Source of the DNA: Aeromonas bivalvium
GTDB lineage: Bacteria > Pseudomonadota > Gammaproteobacteria > Enterobacterales > Aeromonadaceae
Direction of reading: 5' to 3'
NCBI RefSeq assembly: GCF_000819765.1
Contig: NZ_CDBT01000061.1
Location: forward strand, 124,406-183,019
DNA: 58,614 nt
Shown: positions 8,701-16,851 of the stretch, one piece after another
Layout: every line of letters begins with the position of its first letter
Position numbering within the stretch: the first letter of the stretch is position 1
Notes under the pieces: model-generated
Databases searched by the model: none
What the model was told of the DNA's origin: nothing
Seen by the model: only the letters and a program-made list of their open reading frames with translations
Program-made: the position numbers and the translations under genes

Positions 8701-10617
8701 TCAGGGGCGGGCCATGGGCTCTGGCTCGCTGAACCAGGGCCCCTGGCCACCATAGACCCCCAGGTGGCGCAGCATCTTCCACTCCTCCTGGCTTTCCACC
8801 CCCACGGCGATCACCCTGGCCTGGGTATTGGCACAGCCACCCACCAGGCTGCGCACCGCCATCTGGTTGACCTGACGACTCTGGATCTCCCGCACCAGGC
8901 TGGGGTGCAGCCGCAGGAAGTTGATCTCGAACTCCTTGATGTACTGGGTGCTGACCACGTCCTGACCCGCATGGTCGATGGCCAGCTGGCAGCCCAGCAT
9001 GCGCAGGGAGCGCAGCGGCCGCTTGAGAGCCTCGTAGTGGCGGGTCACCTGGGCCTCGGAGAGCTGCAGCACCAGGCGCTCGTTGGTCCTGCGCGGCAGC
9101 TGGAACAGGGCGAAGAAGAGCCAGCGCTGGAACTCGCGATTGAGCAGGCTCTGGGCGCAGAGGTTGAGGGTGATGGGGGGGCTCGTCTCGTCTCCCCCCC
9201 GCAGCAGCAGCAGGGTCTGCTCCGTCACCAGCCGATCCAGGGGCAGCAGCAGCCCCGTCTTCTCGGCCATGGGAATATAGACCCCCGCCTGCAGGGGCCG
9301 CCCCTGCTCGTCCAGGATCCGGGTCACTATGTCCTGCTGGACGACAGGCGCCCCCTGATCCTGCTGCACCCCCTGACGGTAGAAGTCGATGCCCCTCTCC
9401 TCCAGCCGACGACTGAGCAGGCTGCGCCAGCGTACCGTACCCTTGCTGCTCGGCTCCAGGCTGAGGCGCTTCTCGTAGAGGAACCAGCCGCTGTGGCCCT
9501 GCAGGCGGGCGCTCTTGAGGGCCAGCTCCGCCTCCTCCTGCACCTTGAGCAGGCTGTCGTTGGCCTGGTAGCAGACGGCGCCGATGAACACGGCCGTCTC
9601 CGGGTTGACTCCCTGAGGCCAATGCAGCCGTTGCAGGCTCTTGAGCAGCTGGCCGGCCCCGTCCACCATCTCGCTCTCCGCCATGTTGGGCAGCAGCACG
9701 GCAAAGGCCTGACCGCCGTAGCGGGCCTGCAGGGCGCCGTTGTGCTTGCGCACGAAGGTGCCGATGGAGGCGCTCGCCTCCTGCAACAACTCCCGTACCT
9801 GGCGGGCATCCTCTTCGAAGTCGAACTCCTCCAGGCAGGCCAGCTCGATGAGCAGCACACCGCCGCTCATCACGTTCGCCTCCATGATGGCGCTCTCCAG
9901 CCTATTGTCGAAGAAGAGGCGGTTACCTATGCCTATGTCCTTGTCGACAAAGGCATTGCTGCGGATGAAATTGTCAAAGCGGCTGCGCTCCTTGCGGGCA
10001 TCGGCCAGTTCGGCAAGCAGCTTGTCGAGGGCGCCGCTGGCGGAGACGGGCCACTCCTCGGCCGGATCGTGGGCCAGCTTGGCCAGCTTGCCATCCAGGA
10101 TCAGCTGACCGCGCAGGGCCAGCAGCTCGGCCCCCCTCAGCTGCAACCGCAGCCAGCGAATGGAGTACCAGAGCCCGAACACCACGATGAGGATGCCAAG
10201 GGAGATGCCGGACATGGCCTGGATCGAATATTCGAACTCCTTGAAGGGGCGCTCGAGCTTGAAGTCGGCCACCAGGCCGGGCTGGCGGGAGAGCTGACGC
10301 TGATAGGGGATCAGCAGGCTCTCGTCCTCCTGATACTGGACGTCGCGAAACCAGTAGATGCGCTGCTTGCCCTGATGGACCTCCAGCTCGACCACCCGGG
10401 CCGAGCGCAGCAGGGTCGGCAGCCAGCGGGTGAGATCCCTGTGGTCATCGGCCACCTCCAGCTGCTTGTCGAGCACCTCCACCAGGGAGCTGACCTTGTT
10501 CTGTTGCAGCTCGAAGCCGAGCTGGCGAAAACTGAATACTCCCCCCAGCAGCACCATGGTCATGGCCGCTATCACGCACAGGGTGATGAAGGAGACGAGT
10601 TGTGTGGTGAGTTTCAT
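8701..10617 (-). CDS. csrD: MshH/CsrD, degenerate GGDEF-EAL regulator
   Basis: A 638-aa membrane protein: transmembrane helix near residues 9-30, periplasmic segment, second helix about 146-165, a HAMP-like/coiled linker, then GGDEF-like and EAL-like domains. Both signatures are ruined: YGGQAF stands in place of GGDEF, and DIVTRIL in place of EAL-x-R. That is the hallmark of CsrD, which does not make or cleave c-di-GMP but targets the CsrB/C small RNAs for RNase E decay. In Vibrio the orthologue next to the msh genes is called mshH. It is convergent with the PLP enzyme gene and has a long leader containing a terminator-like hairpin (10785-10811). Confidence 0.9.
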   Translation of the reverse strand: MKLTTQLVSFITLCVIAAMTMVLLGGVFSFRQLGFELQQNKVSSLVEVLDKQLEVADDHRDLTRWLPTLLRSARVVELEVHQGKQRIYWFRDVQYQEDESLLIPYQRQLSRQPGLVADFKLERPFKEFEYSIQAMSGISLGILIVVFGLWYSIRWLRLQLRGAELLALRGQLILDGKLAKLAHDPAEEWPVSASGALDKLLAELADARKERSRFDNFIRSNAFVDKDIGIGNRLFFDNRLESAIMEANVMSGGVLLIELACLEEFDFEEDARQVRELLQEASASIGTFVRKHNGALQARYGGQAFAVLLPNMAESEMVDGAGQLLKSLQRLHWPQGVNPETAVFIGAVCYQANDSLLKVQEEAELALKSARLQGHSGWFLYEKRLSLEPSSKGTVRWRSLLSRRLEERGIDFYRQGVQQDQGAPVVQQDIVTRILDEQGRPLQAGVYIPMAEKTGLLLPLDRLVTEQTLLLLRGGDETSPPITLNLCAQSLLNREFQRWLFFALFQLPRRTNERLVLQLSEAQVTRHYEALKRPLRSLRMLGCQLAIDHAGQDVVSTQYIKEFEINFLRLHPSLVREIQSRQVNQMAVRSLVGGCANTQARVIAVGVESQEEWKMLRHLGVYGGQGPWFSEPEPMARP

Positions 10618-11110
10618 GGGCCTTCCGTATGCACCAACGTCCGTGTTGACTCATGGTAACAGCCGGACCCATGGCCGCCTATGGACGGGGATCCCACTGC
10701 TGAGATTAAGGGGCGCGAGCATAATCAATCGCGGCATGAATACCAAGGCGATTGGGGATGACCGGATGGGGGGAAGGCACAAAGAAAAATGGTCCCGCAG
10801 AGGGGACCAAAACACTCATATCAAAACTAACACTCTGTGCTACTGACAAAACATACAGATACAGGAGTATTGAACACACGGTGAGTCAAACCGCACGGCT
10901 ACTCTACCCAGTTCAGATAAGCTGGACAATTGTCATTTCTGACAGGTCAGCGATTGAATCTCGAACAAACCATCAAATAAAATTAATGTTTATCAAAAGG
11001 TTATTGCATCGTGCTTAAAACGCGATCAGGCTCATTCAAATTGATACAGCTAATCTTTATGATGGTTAAATCTCAATCGAGTCACCTTTTTCCCGACAGA
11101 AGGTTCCCCC
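10618..11110. other. 493-bp divergent intergenic region
   Basis: The gap between mshH/csrD (leftward) and the EAL gene (rightward). It is more AT-rich than the genes around it, particularly 10810-11100. No convincing ORF is present. The only clear structure is the minus-strand intrinsic terminator at 10785-10811, which lies upstream of mshH on the same strand. It should contain promoters for both flanking genes and may encode a small RNA ending at that terminator. Confidence 0.5.
10785..10811 (-). terminator. Intrinsic terminator or attenuator upstream of mshH/csrD
   Basis: On the minus strand a TGGTCCC/GGGACCA stem (10809-10803 with 10796-10790) is followed at once by five T residues. This is a canonical Rho-independent terminator pointing toward mshH, about 170 bp before its start codon. 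On the plus strand there is no T tract. Confidence 0.65.
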
Positions 11111-12643
11111 ATGTCAAGACAGACGCCGTTATGGATTTCCCTGGGGCTCTTCTGTACGCCTCCCCTACTGCTCTTGCTGCTCGGACCCCTGCTCACCAAG
11201 CCCCTGACCCACCATCTGCTCAAGGCAAAGGAAGAGGAGCTGCTCGCCTATCAAGCGGAGCGCAGTCAACTGCTCAGCCATGACCTCCTCGCCCAGCTGT
11301 CCCGTTTCAAGTTCGATTGCGGGCCACAGGACATGGCGCTGCTGCGATCCCCCGACTATTACAACCGCCACATTCGCTTCGCCGCCCTGCAACCGGCCAA
11401 GGGTCAGGGGTGTTCTACCCTGGGCCCCCAGTGGCCCTTCGTGCCCGAGGTCAAGCTATCCCCCTCTGCCGATTTTCAGCTCACCAGCACAGCCCCCAGG
11501 TTCGATACCGAGCGAGAGATGCTTGTCTATGCGCGGCGCAATGACAATCTGGCCTACTGGGTGCTCGACAGCAGCTGGAGCCACGAGCTGTTGAGAACCC
11601 CCTGCAAGGGGTGCTTCTACCTGGAGTTCAACCACAAGGATCCCGCCCTGGCCGGCCTCTTCTTTCCCCGGGGCAACAAGCAGATCCGGGCAGAATCCAG
11701 CCCGATCAGCACTGTCCATTTCGACAACCAGCATCAGGTGGAGCAGACCCTGCTGGCCGGTCAGGCCCTGCGCCAATACGCCGCCAGCCAGATCCGCCAC
11801 TATGGCCTGCCCATCAGCCTCTTGCTGGGACTGGGGTTGGTGCTGACTTACTGGCTGCTGCGCAACTACCGCAACTCCCTGGATGGCCTGCTGCGGCTCG
11901 CCATGCAGCGGGGGGAGTTCATCCCCTTCTACCAACCCATCGTCGACAGCCGCAGCCACGAGGTGGTGGGGCACGAGGCCCTGATCCGCTGGCGGCGCAA
12001 TGACAGCTTCGTGCCCCCCGGCGCCTTCATCGACTACGTGGAGCGCCAGGGGCTGATCGTGCCCATCACAGAGCAGCTGGTGCGCCAGGTGGTGGCCGAT
12101 CTCGAGCAACTGCCGCCGCCCCAGTGGGTCAGCGTCAACCTGGTCGCCGCCCACGTCGAGCACAGCTACCTGGACGAGATGCTGCAACGGCTGCGCTGGC
12201 CGGATCCCGACCGCCTCACCTTCGAGCTGACCGAACGCATCCCCATCACGGACATGCAGCGGGCGGCCCGCGAGATGGCCAACCTGGGCCTGCGGGGTTA
12301 TCACTTCAAGATCGATGACTTTGGCACCGGCTACGGCGGCTTCGCCTACCTGCAACGGCTCGGGATCCGCCGCATCAAGATAGACAAGATGTTCGTCGAC
12401 ACCATAGGCACCCAGGATCTCAAGCGCAGCGTGCTCGACGCCATCATCGCCTTCGGCCGCGAATCAGGGATGGAGATGATAGCGGAGGGGGTCGAGAGCC
12501 AGGAGCAGATCGACTACCTGGCCGAACGGGGGGTCTACCTGATCCAGGGCTATGCCTTCGCCCGGCCCATGCCCATCGCCGAGCTGGTCCACTGGCAGCC
12601 GCCAATGAAGGCGGCAGAGGCGATGCGCGCCAGTGGGGCCTGA
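11111..12643 (+). CDS. c-di-GMP phosphodiesterase, CSS-motif EAL protein
   Basis: A 510-aa inner-membrane protein with an N-terminal helix (about residues 7-26), a periplasmic domain of the CSS-motif type (a cysteine at FDCGP and a second in GCSTLG, a CSS variant), a second helix (ISLLLGLGLVLTYWLL, about 236-252) and a C-terminal EAL domain. The catalytic set looks intact: HEALIRW, FELTERIPI, DDFGTGYGG, IKIDKMFVD, AEGVES. It should therefore hydrolyse c-di-GMP. In E. coli relatives of this layout the periplasmic cysteine pair senses redox state through disulfide formation. It starts at ATG with AGAAGG upstream and is convergent with the GGDEF gene next door. Confidence 0.88.
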   Translation: MSRQTPLWISLGLFCTPPLLLLLLGPLLTKPLTHHLLKAKEEELLAYQAERSQLLSHDLLAQLSRFKFDCGPQDMALLRSPDYYNRHIRFAALQPAKGQGCSTLGPQWPFVPEVKLSPSADFQLTSTAPRFDTEREMLVYARRNDNLAYWVLDSSWSHELLRTPCKGCFYLEFNHKDPALAGLFFPRGNKQIRAESSPISTVHFDNQHQVEQTLLAGQALRQYAASQIRHYGLPISLLLGLGLVLTYWLLRNYRNSLDGLLRLAMQRGEFIPFYQPIVDSRSHEVVGHEALIRWRRNDSFVPPGAFIDYVERQGLIVPITEQLVRQVVADLEQLPPPQWVSVNLVAAHVEHSYLDEMLQRLRWPDPDRLTFELTERIPITDMQRAAREMANLGLRGYHFKIDDFGTGYGGFAYLQRLGIRRIKIDKMFVDTIGTQDLKRSVLDAIIAFGRESGMEMIAEGVESQEQIDYLAERGVYLIQGYAFARPMPIAELVHWQPPMKAAEAMRASGA

Positions 12644-12656
12644 CGGCCCCGGTCAC

Positions 12657-13667
12657 TCACTCGCAGATGAGGTTCTTGCCAAGGGCCTTGGCGCGATAGA
12701 GGGCGCCATCGCCCCGGTTGAGCAGCTGATGGGACCCCTCCCCCGCCAGATACTCCGCCAGCCCCAGGCTCAGGGTGAGGGGCAGGGGCGAGTCGAGCCC
12801 CACCTCGGCGATATGGCCCCGGATCTTCTCCGCCACCCGGCGCGCCTCCGCCAGGTTGGTGCCGGGCAGGATCAGGATGAACTCGTCGCCGCCCCAGCGG
12901 GCCAGGGTGTCTATCTCCCTCAACTGCCCCTTCACCTGGTTCGCCAGGGCGATCAGGGTCAGATCCCCGGCGCCATGGCCATACGAGTCGTTGATCTGTT
13001 TGAACTCATCTATGTCGAGGGTCACTATGCTCAGGGGCTGGTTGAACCGCTTTGCCCGCTCGCACTCGTGGCGCAGGGTCTGCTCCAGCCGATAGCGATT
13101 GGCGACCTGGGTCAGGGCATCCGTCTCCGCCAGGCGGCGATTCTCCTCCACCTGATGCAGCAGCGCCTCGTTGGCATGGCGCAGCTCCTGGGTGCACTCC
13201 TCCACCAGCAGGGAGAGGGACTTGTTGGTGGACTCCAGGGTTTCGAAATAGAGCCGCTTGTCGTGGATGTTGCGGTGGGCCCCTATCATGCGGGCCGGCG
13301 TCCCGTCCTGATGGCGGGCCACGATATGGCCGCTGTCCTCGATCCACAGATAGTCGCCACCGCTGGTGCGGCAGCGATACTCGATGCGGTAATGGGGACT
13401 GCGGCCGGCCAGGTAATCGTCGAAGTGGGTCATGACCCGGCCCAGATCTTCCGGGTGGATGAGGGACTCCCAGGTGAGCACGTCGTTGTCCAGACTGTGG
13501 GGCTCATACCCCAGCATGCGATACCAACCGGCGTTGCGATAGACGTAACCCGAGTCGACGTGCCAATCCCAGATACCGTCGCTGACCAGATCTATGATGG
13601 TTTGCACCACCTCGTCGCAGAGGTCGGGCAGCAGCGGGTCCCTCTGTCGATAGCTCTCCTCATTCAT
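12657..13667 (-). CDS. PAS-GGDEF diguanylate cyclase
   Basis: A soluble 336-aa protein: a PAS_3-type sensor domain (about residues 20-145; LGYEPHSLDNDVLTWESLIH, then the PAC part), a coiled-coil linker, then a GGDEF domain. The active site RWGGDEF is intact, and an RxxD inhibitory site (REID) lies five residues before it, so product inhibition by c-di-GMP is expected. The frame is open to 13712, but ATG at 13667 has AAGGA eight bases upstream and is preferred. It is convergent with the phosphodiesterase gene, so synthesis and breakdown enzymes sit tail to tail. Confidence 0.88.
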   Translation of the reverse strand: MNEESYRQRDPLLPDLCDEVVQTIIDLVSDGIWDWHVDSGYVYRNAGWYRMLGYEPHSLDNDVLTWESLIHPEDLGRVMTHFDDYLAGRSPHYRIEYRCRTSGGDYLWIEDSGHIVARHQDGTPARMIGAHRNIHDKRLYFETLESTNKSLSLLVEECTQELRHANEALLHQVEENRRLAETDALTQVANRYRLEQTLRHECERAKRFNQPLSIVTLDIDEFKQINDSYGHGAGDLTLIALANQVKGQLREIDTLARWGGDEFILILPGTNLAEARRVAEKIRGHIAEVGLDSPLPLTLSLGLAEYLAGEGSHQLLNRGDGALYRAKALGKNLICE

Positions 13668-13844
13668 GATGCCATCCTTGCTTACATTCATGGGGCTATT
13701 TGCTGGGATCAAGTGTAGGGGCTGACGCCAGAAAAAGAGGGGGGCCAGCTCGCAGATTGCGCAGCCGGCATCAGGTTGTGATGCGCTTGAATCTCAAGCG
13801 GCGCGGGGGATCCAGAGGATCGGGGGCCGCTCGGGTGACGAGGC

Positions 13845-13864
13845 GGGGGCCCGATCAGGCCCCC
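13845..13864. terminator. Hairpin downstream of SIMPL gene
   Basis: GGGGGCC and GGCCCCC separated by CGATCA, just past the stop codon of the 13877-14590 gene. Strong stem but no T run, so a terminator role is probable rather than certain. Confidence 0.45.
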
Positions 13865-13876
13865 TGGGGAGAAGGG

Positions 13877-14590
13877 TCAGTCGGAGAGATAGTATTCCAC
13901 CGTGGAAACCACCCGCACCTTCTTGATATAGGGGGTGCTGGAGTCGCGATTCTCCACCGTGAACTGGCCCTGGTTCGCGGTGCGGATCTTGCCGAGCCGA
14001 CTGGCGGAATCCTTGGCAAACTTGTCGGCCACCTCCCGCGCCGAGCGGGTCGCCTCCTCCACCATCTGCGGCTTGAGCTCGTTGAGGCGGGTGAAGATGA
14101 ACTCGGTCTGCTGATAATCCTGACCGGCGAAGGCGATGCCCTGCTGGCCCAGCTCGGCGATGCCGTTCATCAGCTGGCGCACCCTGTCCACCTGGCCGGA
14201 GCGCACCGTGATGGTCTGGGCCGCCGTGTAGCGAAACGCGCTCGCCTCGGCGCCGCCATAGGGCTGAGCCAGCTTGTCGGTGACGGCGGGAGGCGCTATC
14301 AGTATCTCCTCCTCGGCCACGCCGTTGAGCTTGAGATAGGCCAGAATGGCGGCCGCGCTCTTGCCCATCTCGCCATAAAGGCCGGGCAGCTCGTTGCTGG
14401 CGCCGGAAAAACGAATGGGCCAGACCACCACATCGGCCTGCACCTCCTTCTCAGACAACCCCTTCACCGACACCCGACGCTCATACTCCTTGGCCTTGAG
14501 CAGGCTGTTGCCGCCGATCCAGGCCATGCCCAGCAGCCCTGCCAGCAGCAGGCTGCCGAGGACGAGGGACGATTTCACGCTCTGTTCCAT
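13877..14590 (-). CDS. SIMPL (DUF541) domain protein
   Basis: A 237-aa protein of the SIMPL/DUF541 family, anchored or exported through an N-terminal hydrophobic segment (SLVLGSLLLAGLLGMAWIGG). The body begins with the typical RRVSVKGLSEKEVQADVVVW strand and ends in KKVRVVSTVEYYLSD. Family members (e.g. YggE) are envelope proteins linked to oxidative stress, with no firm biochemical role. The ATG at 14590 has GGGGAG seven bases upstream, so the longer open frame to 14794 is not used. The gene appears to be transcribed alone. Confidence 0.85.
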   Translation of the reverse strand: MEQSVKSSLVLGSLLLAGLLGMAWIGGNSLLKAKEYERRVSVKGLSEKEVQADVVVWPIRFSGASNELPGLYGEMGKSAAAILAYLKLNGVAEEEILIAPPAVTDKLAQPYGGAEASAFRYTAAQTITVRSGQVDRVRQLMNGIAELGQQGIAFAGQDYQQTEFIFTRLNELKPQMVEEATRSAREVADKFAKDSASRLGKIRTANQGQFTVENRDSSTPYIKKVRVVSTVEYYLSD

Positions 14591-14942
14591 AACAAACTCC
14601 CCATCAGATGGTGTCTTGTGACCAGCCGTTTCTTGGTTGTAGCAGAAGTTGTACCAGAACCCGGCCCCCCCGCCAGCCCGGGAGCGTCCTCCTTGGGTGA
14701 AGCCGAGGAAAAGTGGCGCCATACGCGACATATTGCGGCGGCAGAAAGACGGGAGAGCTTGAAGGAAACCGGCCCAGATATGCGGGTGGCGCAAACGCGG
14801 TAAGCCCTATGACCTGTGCGATACAACTCACTTCGTTTATTGCATCCTATGATGCTAAACATTAAAAACATGACGAGCCTCATATGCCACTCACCATAAA
14901 GGTGTTAAATTATTTCCCAATTTAAACAATAGGGACTTAATT
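14591..14942. other. Intergenic region at left edge of AT-rich island
   Basis: 352 bp with no supported gene. Base composition changes from GC-rich (to about 14810) to AT-rich (about 14820 on), which marks the left border of the insertion carrying the AIPR gene. The octamer GACCTGTG at 14811 recurs at 16792 beyond the other end of the AT-rich segment. No tRNA, integrase or inverted repeat was seen here. Confidence 0.5.
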
Positions 14943-16724
14943 ATGACATATAGGGACTTTAGCAATAGCCAGTTTATGACGTCATTATCCGAGCGCTCAG
15001 ACCTTGAAGTATATGGGAAATTGAAAGGGGCTATTTATGCCATTGAGTTGTTCACAGGGACTGATGATATTCACACCAATATCCAAGATGCAATAACTGA
15101 AGGCCCTGATGACGAAAAAATTGACATTCTATATGTGGATAGAGAAAGAAAGTCCATAATCATAATCCAATCTTATTTCACAGATTTATTTAGAGCTGAA
15201 GGTGCAAAACCAAATAAATCGAGTGATGTAGCGTATGCGACTGTTGTTTTTATAAATAAAAACATCACTGATATACCATCTCGAATAAGATATCAGGTAC
15301 AAGATGCAAGAGATGCTCTAGAAGAAGGTATGATAGAAAATATTTATATTTGGTTTTTACACAACTGCCCAGAGACTATTGACTGTGAGCGTCCACTCAG
15401 AGGAATTTCAGACTCAATAAACTCCAGCTTGAATGATAAATACCCTGGTAAGAGATTTCATATAGTAACCAAACAGCTTGGATTAGAAAGCCTTGATGAA
15501 CTATATAGCACCAAACAACAACCAATAATCATCACTGATGACATAACTTTTGATGGAGGTCTACCTGGATTCATTGAAACAAAGAATGGAGACTGGACGT
15601 CATTTTCCACAAGCATACAAGGATATAAGCTAAAAGAGCTGTATGATAAGTATACAGAGGACAAACTTTTCAGCGCCAACGTTCGTTCATATTTAGGTGC
15701 AAATAAAAAGGATAAATACATAAATGGTCAGATCGTAGAGAGCGTGAAAAATGATGCGGATGACTTTTTTGTTTTAAATAATGGAATTACTGCTCTTGTA
15801 CATGATTTATATATAGACAAATTTGATGAAAATAACGTCCTTGGCGTATTGAGAGGTATAAAAGGTATCTCTATCGTCAACGGGGCTCAAACAACTGGCT
15901 GTATTTCCAATGCAGATGGCGTTGTTAGCCCCACTCTTAAAGTTGGTGTTCGCTTTGTAAAAACCAGTACAAACAAACGGATTAGCGCAATAACCAAAGC
16001 AAATAACTCTCAAAATAAAGTAATATCTTCTGACTTTAGGTCTAGTGACCAAATACAGAAAAGGCTACGTGCGGAGTTCAATAGGATCCCTGATGCTGTA
16101 TATATGGGAGGGCTGAGGAAAGAATTAACGCCAGATGAAAAAAGGAAGTTAATGCCTGCAGACTCTGTTGCACAAGTCTTACTAGCCTTTCATGGGCACC
16201 CTAGGGATAGTTATCACGAGAAAAGCAACATCTGGGATTCAACACAATTATATGCTGATGCATTCAATGACTCAATTACAGCAAGACACATCTTTTTTGT
16301 TTACACTCTCTATGAAGCCATAATTAAACATAGAGAAGAACTTAGAGAAGAAATGCGTGATGGAACTCTAACAGATAGAAATAAAGAAAAACTGGCATTC
16401 TTGATTAAACCTGGCGCACCATTCCTAGTCGTTAAAGCTGTATCTGCAATTATGGAAGATATATGTGGCCAACGTATTCCCAACTTTTACACAATCGGCT
16501 TTAACAATAAGCTAGATCGGCAGACTTGCGTTGAACTATGGAAATCAATAGTCATCAGGGTAACATCCCGACATATAACTTTAGGGCCAGCAGCCGATGG
16601 GCGCTTATCGAAGAAAGATATCATCGACAATCAGATAAGAGCCTTTGCCCAAGATATGGGAACATTTGAGGACCAACACGAAGAATGGTTCTCTATTTTT
16701 AGAAGCAACATTGTCTATTCATAA
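14943..16724 (+). CDS. AIPR family protein, predicted phage-resistance gene
   Basis: A 593-aa protein of the AIPR family, named for abortive-infection phage resistance proteins. The diagnostic core is present: FFVLNNGITALV at about residues 274-285 and ISIVNGAQTTGC at about 309-320. The N-terminal part has a nuclease-like pattern, DEKIDILYVD (about 56-65) followed by IIIIQSYF (about 72-79), which resembles a PD-(D/E)xK strand pair but without a lysine after the Gln. Codon usage and base composition are strikingly AT-rich compared with every neighbour, so recent acquisition is likely. It stands alone with its own promoter region and a strong terminator; no partner gene or mobility gene is attached. 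Its function as defence is inferred from the family. Confidence 0.85.
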   Translation: MTYRDFSNSQFMTSLSERSDLEVYGKLKGAIYAIELFTGTDDIHTNIQDAITEGPDDEKIDILYVDRERKSIIIIQSYFTDLFRAEGAKPNKSSDVAYATVVFINKNITDIPSRIRYQVQDARDALEEGMIENIYIWFLHNCPETIDCERPLRGISDSINSSLNDKYPGKRFHIVTKQLGLESLDELYSTKQQPIIITDDITFDGGLPGFIETKNGDWTSFSTSIQGYKLKELYDKYTEDKLFSANVRSYLGANKKDKYINGQIVESVKNDADDFFVLNNGITALVHDLYIDKFDENNVLGVLRGIKGISIVNGAQTTGCISNADGVVSPTLKVGVRFVKTSTNKRISAITKANNSQNKVISSDFRSSDQIQKRLRAEFNRIPDAVYMGGLRKELTPDEKRKLMPADSVAQVLLAFHGHPRDSYHEKSNIWDSTQLYADAFNDSITARHIFFVYTLYEAIIKHREELREEMRDGTLTDRNKEKLAFLIKPGAPFLVVKAVSAIMEDICGQRIPNFYTIGFNNKLDRQTCVELWKSIVIRVTSRHITLGPAADGRLSKKDIIDNQIRAFAQDMGTFEDQHEEWFSIFRSNIVYS

Positions 16725-16738
16725 TCATCAATAATATA

Positions 16739-16771
16739 AGTTGCTCCTCTTTCATATCGAGAGGAGCAACT
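16739..16771 (+). terminator. Terminator of AIPR gene
   Basis: A perfect 12-bp stem (AGTTGCTCCTCT / AGAGGAGCAACT) with a 9-base loop, 14 bp after the stop codon of the AIPR gene. Flanked by A/T-rich sequence on both sides, so it may work in both directions. Confidence 0.7.
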
Positions 16772-16851
16772 ATCTAAAATTCTGATCCTCAGACCTGTGT
16801 GCGGTCACAGCATAATCGGACAGCGGCAACTCCCTTTACCGCCGCCATCAA

